From contig JBJHDM010000063.1 of NCBI GenBank assembly GCA_050486545.1, forward strand, positions 1 to 17,598: 17,598 bases of DNA, given 5' to 3'. Made by a program: the position numbers and the translations under genes. Below the pieces are notes generated by a model. That model did not search any database. It saw nothing but the letters and a program-made list of their open reading frames with translations, and was not told where the DNA came from. This stretch comes from DAOMNN01 sp050486545 (GTDB lineage: Bacteria; Pseudomonadota; Gammaproteobacteria; Burkholderiales; Rhodocyclaceae). Of the stretch, positions 6,225 through 13,746 are shown in pieces (positions within the stretch are counted from its first letter, which is position 1; the number at the start of each line of letters is the position of its first letter).

Positions 6225-9200
6225 GCGGGAAGGTCCTGCAGCGAATCAAGACGGTTTCGCATCGCCGCGAAATACAGGACCGGAATCACGATCAGCGTAA
6301 GCATGGTGGAGACGAATACCCCGAAGATCAGGCTCAGCGCAAGTCCATTGAAGATCGGATCGTCGAGGATGAAGATCGCGCCGATCATCGCTGCCAGGGC
6401 CGTCAGGCCGATGGGCTTGGCCCGGACCGCCGCCGCGCGGATCACCGCCTCGCCCAGGTCCATGCCTTCGCGCACCTGCTGGTTCACGAAATCCACGAGC
6501 AGGATCGAGTTGCGCACGATGATGCCGGCGAGCGCGATCATGCCGATCATCGAGGTCGCGGTGAATTGCGCACCGAACAGCGCGTGGCCCGGCATGACGC
6601 CGATGATGGTCAGCGGAATGGGGGCCATGATGATGAGCGGAACGAGGTAGCTGCGGAACTGCGCGACGACGAGCAGATAGATCAGGATCAGCCCCACGGC
6701 ATAGGCCGCACCCATGTCGCGGAAGGTCTCGTAGGTCACCTGCCATTCGCCGTCCCACTTGATCGCATAACCCTCGAAGGGGTCGGCCGGCGGGCGGATG
6801 AACCATTCGCCCAGGGTGCCGGCAAGCCCCGGACCGGACAGGTCGAGTTCCCCCAGGCGCGAGCGGATGTCGAACATGCCATACAAGGGCGAGTCGAGCT
6901 TGCCGCCCATGTCGGCCGTCACATAGACGACCGGGAGCAGATCCTTGCGGTAGATGACCTGCTCGCGCTCGGTCTCGCGCACGGTGACGAGTTCGGAAAC
7001 GGAGACCAGCGCCCCGTCACGGGCCCGTACCTTCAGGCCCAGCAGGTCGTCGACGCGGGCCTGTCGCTCGGGGGGCAACTGGATGCGCACCGGGATCTCG
7101 TACTTGTGGTCGCCGCCATGGATCGGGGTCACATCCTCGCCCGACAGGCCGAGGCGCACGACCTCGACGACATCGGCCTGCGCGACGCCCATGCGTGCGG
7201 CCTTGGCCTGATCGACCTTGAGCACCAGCTTGGGCGCGGCAACATCGATCGTGTCATCGATCCCGACGATGTCCGGCGTGCGCTCGAAGATCTCGCGGAT
7301 GCGGCGGGCGACCTCGATCTGCCCGGCGTAGTCGGGGCCATAGACTTCGGCCACGATGGGCGACAGCACCGGCGGCCCGGGCGGCACCTCGACGATCTTC
7401 GCGTTGCCCCCATGGGTGCGGGCGATTTCGGCGACCGCATCCCGGATCGACACGGCAATCTCATGACTCTTGCGCTTGCGCTCATCCTTGGCGACGAGGT
7501 TGACCTGAAGGTCTCCTTGCTCGGGGGCGCTGCGCAGATAGTACTGGCGCACCAGGCCGTTGAAGTTGATCGGGCTGGCCGTGCCCGCATAGGCTTGCCA
7601 GTTCGCGACCTCTTCGACGGTCGAGAGGTGGTCGCCGATCTCGCGCAGTACCCGGGTCGTGTCTTCCACCGGCGTGCCCACGGGCATGTCGAGTACGACC
7701 TGGAACTCGCTCTTGTTGTCGAAGGGCAGCATCTTCATCACGACCCGTTGTGCGAGCGGCAGCACCAGCGAGGCCGCGATCAATGAGAAGACCACGAGCC
7801 ACAGCGCGAGCCGGGCCCGCCCGCCCTTCACCGGGTCGATCATCGGGCCCATGATCGAGCGAAAGAAACGGTCGAGACGCTGCGTCAGACGATCCTCGTG
7901 ATGTCCGGACGCCTCGCCACCTTCCCCGACCTCCCCGTGCGGCGCCGTCTTCGCCAGCAACCGGAGGGCGAGCCAGGGGGTCACGACGAAGGCGATGGCC
8001 AGCGAGAGGAACATGCCCATCGAGGCATTGATCGGGATCGGACTCATGTACGGCCCCATCAGCCCGGTCACGAAGGCCATCGGGAGCAGGGCCGCAATCA
8101 CGGTGAACGTAGCCAGGATCGTGGGGCTGCCGACTTCGTCGACGGCCTTGGGAATGAGCTGCCACAGCGGCGTGCCCGGCTCCAGCGTCTTCCAGCGATG
8201 AATGTTCTCGACGACGACGATCGCATCGTCGACGAGGATCCCGATCGAGAAGATCAGCGCAAACAGGCTCACGCGATTGAGCGTGAAGCCCCAGGCCCAC
8301 GAGGCGAACAGGGTCGCGGCCAGCGTGAGCGTGACGGCTACGCCGACGATGAAGGCTTCGCGACGGCCGAGCGCGACGAGTACGAGCAGGACCACCGCGG
8401 CGGTGGCGAAGGCGAGTTTGCCGATCAGGGTGTTGGCTTTGTCGTTGGCGGTCTCGCCGTAGTTGCGGGTCACCGTGAAGCGAACCCCGTCCGGGATGAT
8501 CGACCCTTCCAGGGCCTGGGCCCGCGCGACGACCGCATCGGCGACGTCCGCGGCATTCGCTCCCGGTTTCTTCGACACCGCAAGCGTGACCGCGGGGAAG
8601 ACGCCCGATTCCGGGATGCCGCTCACCGCCGCGGCCGGGCCGGTCCCGAACCAGACGGTGCGCGAGGGCTGGTCGGGGCCGTCCTCGACCGTGGCGACGT
8701 CGCGCAGGAAGACCGGACGGGCGTCCAGGACCCCGACCACGAGGCTGCGCACGTCTTCTGCCGACTCCAGGAAGGTACCGGTACGCACCAGCACCTCGCG
8801 ATTGCCCGATGTCAGGGTGCCCGAAGGCTGGGACGCGTTGGCAAGCTGCAGCGCGGCCCGGAGATCCTGTGCGGTGACGCCATGGGCGTTCATGCGTTCG
8901 TTGTCCAGATACACGCGCACGACATGGTCGGGACCGCCGATGGTCACGACGTCACGGGTTCCAGCGATGCGCTTGAGTTCGACTTCCACCGCGCGGGAAA
9001 CCTGCTGCATCTCGAATGCGCCCCGCTCTTCGTCGGCCGTCCAGAACGTCAGGCTGACGATGGGCACGTCATCGATGCCCTTGGGCTTGATGAGCGGTTC
9101 GCCGACGCCCAGTTGGGGACTGAGCCAGTCGCGGTGCGAATGGATCGTGTCGTACAGGCGGACGAGCGCTTCCTGGTTGGGAATGCCGACCTGGAACTGC

Positions 9201-9499
9201 ACGGTGATGACCGCCATGCCGGGGCGTGAAACCGAATACACGTGCTCGATGCCGGCGATGCGTGACAGCACCTGTTCCGCCGGACGCGCGACCAGGGCCT
9301 CGACGTCGCGCGCCGAGGCCCCGGGGAAGGGCACGAGGACGTTCGCCATCGTGACGTCGATCTGCGGCTCTTCCTCCTTGGGGGTGATCAGCGTGGCGAA
9401 GATGCCGAGCAGCAGCAGGATGAGCGCGATCAGCGGCGTCAGCGCATTGCGCTGAAAGGTCGCCGCGATCCGCCCGGAGATTCCGAGTCTTTCGGTCAT
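6221..9499 (-). CDS. RND efflux transporter permease (AcrB-like)
   Basis: This 1092-residue inner-membrane RND pump exchanges protons for substrate export. The layout is typical: TM1 at about 21-38, a large periplasmic loop, a TM2-TM6 bundle from about 360, a second loop from about 590 to 925, and TM8-TM12 at about 930-1080. The TM4 proton-relay pair is Asp424-Asp425 in GILVDDAIVVVENI, corresponding to AcrB Asp407/Asp408. The TM10 position that is Lys940 in AcrB is Arg996 here (IIVRNSILLVDF). The gene starts 15 bp after the adaptor gene with a GGGGAGG site. No outer-membrane channel gene is adjacent, so the pump probably uses one encoded elsewhere. The substrate cannot be named: lipids, hydrophobic compounds and drugs are all possible. 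The CusA-type metal-efflux signature was not recognised. Confidence 0.95.
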   Translation of the reverse strand: MTERLGISGRIAATFQRNALTPLIALILLLLGIFATLITPKEEEPQIDVTMANVLVPFPGASARDVEALVARPAEQVLSRIAGIEHVYSVSRPGMAVITVQFQVGIPNQEALVRLYDTIHSHRDWLSPQLGVGEPLIKPKGIDDVPIVSLTFWTADEERGAFEMQQVSRAVEVELKRIAGTRDVVTIGGPDHVVRVYLDNERMNAHGVTAQDLRAALQLANASQPSGTLTSGNREVLVRTGTFLESAEDVRSLVVGVLDARPVFLRDVATVEDGPDQPSRTVWFGTGPAAAVSGIPESGVFPAVTLAVSKKPGANAADVADAVVARAQALEGSIIPDGVRFTVTRNYGETANDKANTLIGKLAFATAAVVLLVLVALGRREAFIVGVAVTLTLAATLFASWAWGFTLNRVSLFALIFSIGILVDDAIVVVENIHRWKTLEPGTPLWQLIPKAVDEVGSPTILATFTVIAALLPMAFVTGLMGPYMSPIPINASMGMFLSLAIAFVVTPWLALRLLAKTAPHGEVGEGGEASGHHEDRLTQRLDRFFRSIMGPMIDPVKGGRARLALWLVVFSLIAASLVLPLAQRVVMKMLPFDNKSEFQVVLDMPVGTPVEDTTRVLREIGDHLSTVEEVANWQAYAGTASPINFNGLVRQYYLRSAPEQGDLQVNLVAKDERKRKSHEIAVSIRDAVAEIARTHGGNAKIVEVPPGPPVLSPIVAEVYGPDYAGQIEVARRIREIFERTPDIVGIDDTIDVAAPKLVLKVDQAKAARMGVAQADVVEVVRLGLSGEDVTPIHGGDHKYEIPVRIQLPPERQARVDDLLGLKVRARDGALVSVSELVTVRETEREQVIYRKDLLPVVYVTADMGGKLDSPLYGMFDIRSRLGELDLSGPGLAGTLGEWFIRPPADPFEGYAIKWDGEWQVTYETFRDMGAAYAVGLILIYLLVVAQFRSYLVPLIIMAPIPLTIIGVMPGHALFGAQFTATSMIGMIALAGIIVRNSILLVDFVNQQVREGMDLGEAVIRAAAVRAKPIGLTALAAMIGAIFILDDPIFNGLALSLIFGVFVSTMLTLIVIPVLYFAAMRNRLDSLQDLPA

Positions 9500-9514
9500 C
9501 GCCCGCCTCCCCGC

Positions 9515-10555
9515 TCAGCGGCCGGCCGCACGGACGGCGCGGGCGACGATTCCGGCGGCGACCGGATCGAGTGCGATCTCCTCTCCGGCGAGCAATCCTG
9601 CCAGCACCTCCACAGTGCCGTCGGGGTGCACCGGGCCGGTACGGATCTGCCGCAGGCTGAAGGCATTGCGGGCATCGACGACGTAGACGGCGGTGATCTC
9701 ACTGCGCCGCAGGATCGCTTCGGACGGAATACGCAGAACCGAGGCTTCGCCGGTGGAAAAATGAACCCGGGCGAAACTCCCCGGGGCGAGGCCCTCGAGT
9801 CCGCCGGGAAGATCGACCCGCAGTCGCAAGGTATGCGTCCGCGCATCCGCGGCGGGCAACACGACAACCCGGTTCGCACCGACCCGTACGTTCGCGTCCG
9901 GCAGTTCGACCTCCGCCTCGATCGACTCCATATCCAGTCCGGCCAGTCGCGCCTGGGGAACATCGACGATCGCACGCATCGCGGCCGGATCGAAGACCGT
10001 CAGCAACGGTGCCCCCGGAAGGGCCATTTCGCCGGGTTCGACATGACGGACCGAAACGATCCCGGACAGGGGCGAGGCGATCGCCGTGTAGGTTCGCGCC
10101 GTCGTCGCCTGTTCGCGTGCGGCGCGCGCGGCGCGCGATTGCGCCTCGGCGGCGAGCACGGCGGTGCGCGCATGGTCGACCGCCTGCTGGCTGACGAAAT
10201 TGCGTGCCAGCAGGCTGCGCGCGCGTTCGTGTTCGGAACGGGCATTGGCCAGCGCGGCGTCGGCCTGGGCAACCACGGCCTGTGCGGCGACGATGGCCTG
10301 CTCCGCCTCGTCCGCGTCGAGTCGGAGCACGATCTGGCCGGCCTCGACGCGGTCGCCCGAATCGACCGGCAATTCCACGATCCGTCCCGGCACCCGTGCG
10401 GCGATCGTGGACTGATGGACCGCTTCGAGGGTGGCCTCCGCCACATGGACACTCACGGTCGGTTGGGCTTCGATGCGCACGGTGGGCACATCGGCATGGG
10501 CCAACGATCCGGCGACGAGCAACAGGACGAACAGCAGGGTTCTGGATATCTTCAT
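9515..10555 (-). CDS. RND efflux periplasmic adaptor (membrane fusion protein)
   Basis: This 346-residue AcrA/HlyD-family adaptor would link the RND pump to an outer-membrane channel. It begins with a signal peptide (MKISRTLLFVLLLVAGSLAHA, cleavage probably after residue 21). A lipoyl/barrel-sandwich half follows at about 50-80 (GRIVELPVDSGDRVEAGQ). An alanine-rich alpha-helical hairpin covers about 83-150, the second lipoyl half is at about 158-185 (SPLSGIVSVRHVEPGEMALPG), and a beta-barrel and membrane-proximal region complete the chain. No lipobox Cys is seen, so it is probably not a lipoprotein. A stop codon lies five codons upstream of the ATG at 10555, which fixes the start. There is no clear Shine-Dalgarno sequence. 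It is the first gene of the pump operon. Confidence 0.93.
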   Translation of the reverse strand: MKISRTLLFVLLLVAGSLAHADVPTVRIEAQPTVSVHVAEATLEAVHQSTIAARVPGRIVELPVDSGDRVEAGQIVLRLDADEAEQAIVAAQAVVAQADAALANARSEHERARSLLARNFVSQQAVDHARTAVLAAEAQSRAARAAREQATTARTYTAIASPLSGIVSVRHVEPGEMALPGAPLLTVFDPAAMRAIVDVPQARLAGLDMESIEAEVELPDANVRVGANRVVVLPAADARTHTLRLRVDLPGGLEGLAPGSFARVHFSTGEASVLRIPSEAILRRSEITAVYVVDARNAFSLRQIRTGPVHPDGTVEVLAGLLAGEEIALDPVAAGIVARAVRAAGR

Positions 10556-10580
10556 GAATATCAGTTTACGCTAATATTCA
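10555..10580. promoter_or_regulatory. Candidate operator: TGAATAT-N12-ATATTCA inverted repeat
   Basis: Two perfect 7-bp arms separated by 12 bp cover the space from the adaptor ATG back through the predicted -10 box into the -35/-10 spacer. A dimeric repressor bound here would block the promoter. The AT-rich repeat stands out in GC-rich surroundings. No regulator gene is adjacent, so the binding protein is unknown. Confidence 0.45.
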
Positions 10581-10590
10581 CCGGAGTCAA
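10563..10590 (-). promoter_or_regulatory. Predicted sigma-70 promoter for the adaptor-RND-ATPase-PilZ operon
   Basis: On the minus strand TTGACT (10590-10585, five of six consensus matches) and TAAACT (10568-10563) are separated by 16 bp. The -10 box ends only seven bases before the adaptor ATG, so transcription would begin at or next to the A of the start codon. That fits the lack of a ribosome binding site. It was found by eye, without a scoring model. Confidence 0.45.
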
Positions 10591-10638
10591 TCCGATCACC
10601 CCGATAGCGCCGGGTAATCGTGACGGGAAGCGGGGTAA

Positions 10639-10662
10639 CGGGACCGAAGAACCCCGGTCCCG
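10639..10662 (-). terminator. Hairpin after the ATP-grasp ligase gene (possible terminator)
   Basis: A perfect 8-bp stem (CGGGACCG and CGGTCCCG) with an 8-nt loop lies 11 bp past the ligase stop. On the minus strand it is followed by TTACCCC, not a T tract, so intrinsic termination is doubtful. An alternative 6-bp stem (CGGGGT with ACCCCG) uses part of the same sequence and would exclude this one. Confidence 0.4.
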
Positions 10663-10672
10663 AACGGATTGA

Positions 10673-12145
10673 TCAGGCCCGCCGCAGCAGATCGAGGCGC
10701 CGGACGAAGTCACGGATGACGGAATCGTACAGCGCCGGGCCAAGCACGGCATCCTCCACCCCGGCATCGATGTTGGGATTGTCGTTCACCTCGATGACCC
10801 GCGGTCCCTTCGGCGTCTGCTTGATATCCACGCCGTAGAGCCCGTCTCCGATCAGCCCCGCCGCGCGCAGCGCCGTGCGGACGATCTGCGGCGGGGCGTC
10901 GGCCAGCGCGAAGGTGCGGAAACCGCCTTGCCGGGGAGCGCCCTTCCCCTGATGGTCCACGATCTGCCAGTGCTTCTTCGACATCAGGTACTGGCAGGCA
11001 TAGAGCGGTTGGCGATTGAGCACGCCGATACGCCAGTCGAACTCCGTATAGAGAAATTCCTGTGCAAGGATCAGGTCCGATTCCTTGAGCAGGCGCTTGC
11101 CGATGTCCTCGAGTTCCGCTCGGTTGTTCGCCTTGAACACGCCGCGGGAGAAGGAGCCGTCGGGAATCTTGAGCACGACCGGATAGCCGATCCGCGCTTC
11201 GGCATCGAGCAGGTTCTCCCGGCGCAGGATCAGCGTCTCCGGCATCGGCACGCGATGGGCGCTCAGCAGTTCGGCGAGATAGACCTTGTTGGTGCACTTG
11301 AGGATCGAGTCCGGGTCGTCGATGACCACCATCCCTTCGCCGTCGGCCTTGCGGGCAAAACGATAGGTGTAGTGGTCGATGCGTGTGGTCTCGCGGATGA
11401 ATAGGGCATCGTACTCGGCCAGGCGGCCGAAATCCCTGCGATCGATGAGATCGACGGCGCAGCCGTGCGTGCGACCAGCCCGGATGAAACGGCTCAATGC
11501 GGTGCGGTTGGAAGGCGGCAGGTCCTCGTCGGGGTTCTGCAGGATCGCCAGATCGTAACGGTAGCTGCGCGCTCCACGGCGTCGGAGCCAGGGACGCTTG
11601 ACGTAGGCATCGAGCGCAGCGAAGAAGGCTTCTTCCTGGTCCGGGGTCAGATTGTTGAGGGCCAGCGGCTTGAGCGCGTCGATGCGCCACTCGCCGACCA
11701 GCCTGAACTCGACCTTGAACATCGGCGCCCGGAACATCGAGAACAGTTGTTGCGCGATCTCCTGCATTTCCGCCGGGGCGCACCGGCCGAAGAAGACCGT
11801 CATCTCGAAGGCAGTGGGCTGCAGCCCCGCCTTCTTGCGTCCGAGCACCCGCGCGACCTTCCGGTCGAGATCCTCGGTGTCGAGGGTGTAGATCGACTTC
11901 CGCGAGAGGTCCTGAAGCGTGCGCACGGAGGGAATGACCTTGTGGCTGCGCGCCTCGGCCAACAGGGAACAGTAGTAGCCCTCGCTCAGGTAGCGATGGC
12001 TGCGACACAGGTTGATGACCCGTAGCTGTGTCTGGCTCGAATACTCGGGACGAGTCAGGTAGTCGTCCGCGGTGACCACCGGATAGGCGGGAAAGCGCGG
12101 TTTCCAGTCGTTCGCACGCTCGATGAGAAGGATATGATCGGACAC
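10673..12145 (-). CDS. RimK-like ATP-grasp ligase with N-terminal RLAN domain
   Basis: This 490-residue ATP-grasp enzyme is predicted to form an amide bond between a carboxylate and an amine through an acyl phosphate, as RimK does when it adds glutamate. The N-terminal half (about 1-190) matches what I recall of the RLAN domain (RimK-like ATP-grasp N-terminal). The C-terminal ATP-grasp region contains YPVVLKIPDGSFSRGV (321-336), FDWRIGVLN (369-377), GVDIK (438-442) and the Mg-binding VIEVNDNPNID (450-460). The start is GTG at 12145, nine bases after the stop of the GNAT/C39 gene, with only a weak GAG upstream. RimK proper is about 300 residues, so this is not ribosomal RimK. Its neighbour carries a peptidase domain, which suggests ligation onto a peptide or small metabolite. 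The substrate is unknown. Confidence 0.88.
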   Translation of the reverse strand: MSDHILLIERANDWKPRFPAYPVVTADDYLTRPEYSSQTQLRVINLCRSHRYLSEGYYCSLLAEARSHKVIPSVRTLQDLSRKSIYTLDTEDLDRKVARVLGRKKAGLQPTAFEMTVFFGRCAPAEMQEIAQQLFSMFRAPMFKVEFRLVGEWRIDALKPLALNNLTPDQEEAFFAALDAYVKRPWLRRRGARSYRYDLAILQNPDEDLPPSNRTALSRFIRAGRTHGCAVDLIDRRDFGRLAEYDALFIRETTRIDHYTYRFARKADGEGMVVIDDPDSILKCTNKVYLAELLSAHRVPMPETLILRRENLLDAEARIGYPVVLKIPDGSFSRGVFKANNRAELEDIGKRLLKESDLILAQEFLYTEFDWRIGVLNRQPLYACQYLMSKKHWQIVDHQGKGAPRQGGFRTFALADAPPQIVRTALRAAGLIGDGLYGVDIKQTPKGPRVIEVNDNPNIDAGVEDAVLGPALYDSVIRDFVRRLDLLRRA

Positions 12146-12154
12146 GTCGTTCGC

Positions 12155-13306
12155 TCACTCGGGATCGGGACGGGGGAAGATAACTACCACGGCCTGCAGG
12201 CCGGCCTTGCCGTAGCGGGCCATGCGCTCGAAGCTGCGTTGCCGGATCGGCATGTTCATGGAATCCATCGGCGTTTCTCCGCGTTCGTAATCGACGAAAG
12301 GGTCGTGCGCATAGACGAAATGCTGGTCGAAGCCGGTGACGACGACCCAGTGAGGAAATTTCTCGCCGTAAATCGCATACGAGCTGATCAGCACGACCGG
12401 GATGCCACCGGCTTCGAAGCGGGCCCGCAAGTCCGCCGCGCTCAGTCCGCCGTACCGGATCGGCACATCGAGCCCACGCAACTCGTCGAGCATGTCTTCC
12501 TGCACCAGGCGCATGACCTCCTTCTTTTCCTCGCTGCGCACCGAATCGACGAGCGGCATGCGCTCGTCGCTGATGGTCAGTTCGACGCGGAAGCCGCGAT
12601 GCGCTGCTGCCAGGGCCAGCCCGAAGGGGCCGCATCCTCCGTGACCGGACGTCATGAAGATGGTCGTGGCTTCGCGCCAGAGCCGAAGCTCGAACTTGCG
12701 GTCCAGCGGCATGGCCGGATCGAGGGCCTTCATCGCCATCATCAGGGCGGACGGCCCGCAGGTGAAGTCCAGGGTCTGTTCGTAGAAGGGTACGCGGACC
12801 CGTTCGGCATTGAGACTGGGCGCGAGCGATTTTTCGTAGCGCCAGGCCGCCATGTGGTCTTCGTAGTAGTCCTCGTACTGCCCGAAACGACGGTAGCCGC
12901 AATGCTCGAAGAGCAGGCTCGATGCCGGGTTGTCCATCCGTATTTCGAGGCGGATGCAGGCGCAGGCCCGCTCGCGCGCGAGCGACTCGGCTGCCTGGAC
13001 CAGTGCCCGTGCGACCCCGAGGCCTCTGGCATCAGGCGCGACCGCGATCGAATACAGCCGCGCCATCGACGTGCCGCGGCTGAACAACAGCAGGACATAG
13101 CCGGCAAGCCGGCCGTCGACCTCGGCCACCTGCGTCGCCGCATGGGCCCGGGTCAGCATGTAGCGGAACTGCCGGCGGGTCAGGCGATCGGTCTCGAAGC
13201 AGATCTCTTCGAGCGCGGTCAGGGCAGGGACGTCGGCAAGCCCGGCCGGTCGCAGGGCGATGCCCTCCCCGGTCCGCGCTGGCACTGCTTCGGCTGGAGC
13301 GTCCAT
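12155..13306 (-). CDS. GNAT acetyltransferase / C39-like cysteine peptidase fusion
   Basis: This is a two-domain protein of 383 residues. Residue numbers here include a 7-residue TTG-initiated extension that I reject as the start. Residues 22-160 form a GNAT domain with the acetyl-CoA loop VAPDARGLGVARAL (96-109). Residues 175-385 resemble a papain-fold C39-type peptidase, with Cys190 in DFTCGPSALMMAM, His326 in FPHWVVVTGF and Asp342 in YAHDP. I chose the ATG at 13306 because GGAGGGG lies 9 bp before it. There is no signal peptide and no ABC exporter, unlike bacteriocin-processing C39 proteins. The same fusion is known beside RLAN ATP-grasp genes in other proteobacteria. The pair may acetylate, ligate and trim a peptide, but the substrate is unknown. 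The CbiX-type gene is 56 bp upstream. Confidence 0.87.
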   Translation of the reverse strand: MDAPAEAVPARTGEGIALRPAGLADVPALTALEEICFETDRLTRRQFRYMLTRAHAATQVAEVDGRLAGYVLLLFSRGTSMARLYSIAVAPDARGLGVARALVQAAESLARERACACIRLEIRMDNPASSLLFEHCGYRRFGQYEDYYEDHMAAWRYEKSLAPSLNAERVRVPFYEQTLDFTCGPSALMMAMKALDPAMPLDRKFELRLWREATTIFMTSGHGGCGPFGLALAAAHRGFRVELTISDERMPLVDSVRSEEKKEVMRLVQEDMLDELRGLDVPIRYGGLSAADLRARFEAGGIPVVLISSYAIYGEKFPHWVVVTGFDQHFVYAHDPFVDYERGETPMDSMNMPIRQRSFERMARYGKAGLQAVVVIFPRPDPE

Positions 13307-13362
13307 TCCGGCATCCCCCTCCGGCAAGACGATGGCTGTCTAAGCGAGACGATCCACCCCGG

Positions 13363-13746
13363 TCATGCCTCGTTGACGCAACGACCCGCGTAATCGGCCA
13401 TCGCCCCGATGACGAGTTCCGACTCGCCCACCGCCTGGGCCTGGCGGATATCGCAACCGGGGTGGCGCTGGCGGGCGGCTTCGATCAGCAACGGCAGATC
13501 CTTCTTGAGGTGTCCGCCCTGGGCGAGGAACATCGGGACGACCGTGATCCGCTTCACCCCCGTTTCGGCCAGCCCATCGATGGCCTCGGCCAGTTCGGGT
13601 TGAATGAATTCGAGGAATGCGAGCTCCACCCTCAGATCCGGGGACTGTTCCCGGAGCCGCTCCCGTGCGCGTCGCATCGGCCGGGCCCATTCCGGATCCC
13701 GCGCTCCATGCCCGAACAGTACGACTGCCTTTTTTTCTTCCATCAT
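13363..13746 (-). CDS. CbiX/SirB-type sirohydrochlorin chelatase, single domain
   Basis: This 127-residue protein of the short CbiX class inserts a metal (cobalt, iron or nickel, depending on the member) into sirohydrochlorin-type tetrapyrroles. Metal-binding histidines are visible as His13 in LFGHGARDPEW and His79 in LAQGGHLKKDLP. At this length it would act as a homodimer, like archaeal CbiXS, whereas bacterial CbiX or SirB is often twice as long. The start is one of two adjacent ATG codons (13746 and 13743). The first overlaps the tcdA stop by 4 bp, so expression is coupled to tcdA. No other cobalamin or siroheme gene is in the window, so the metal and pathway stay open. Confidence 0.85.
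   Translation of the reverse strand: MMEEKKAVVLFGHGARDPEWARPMRRARERLREQSPDLRVELAFLEFIQPELAEAIDGLAETGVKRITVVPMFLAQGGHLKKDLPLLIEAARQRHPGCDIRQAQAVGESELVIGAMADYAGRCVNEA

Noticed and set aside
6050..7786. Long plus-strand open frame of 578 codons
   Set aside because: It lies antisense to the RND pump and ATPase genes and has a low-complexity Arg/His/Asp-rich composition typical of an antisense frame in GC-rich DNA. No domain is recognisable.
7898..9229. Plus-strand open frame of 443 codons
   Set aside because: It is antisense to the RND pump gene, with the same skewed composition and no motifs.
10710..12902. Minus-strand open frame of 730 codons in another frame of the ligase and GNAT/C39 genes
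   Set aside because: It is very Arg/Pro/Gly-rich and shadows two genes with complete catalytic motifs.
13307..13327. TTG start adding seven residues to the GNAT/C39 protein
   Set aside because: The ATG at 13306 is preceded by GGAGGGG at good spacing, and this sequence would lie inside the extension.
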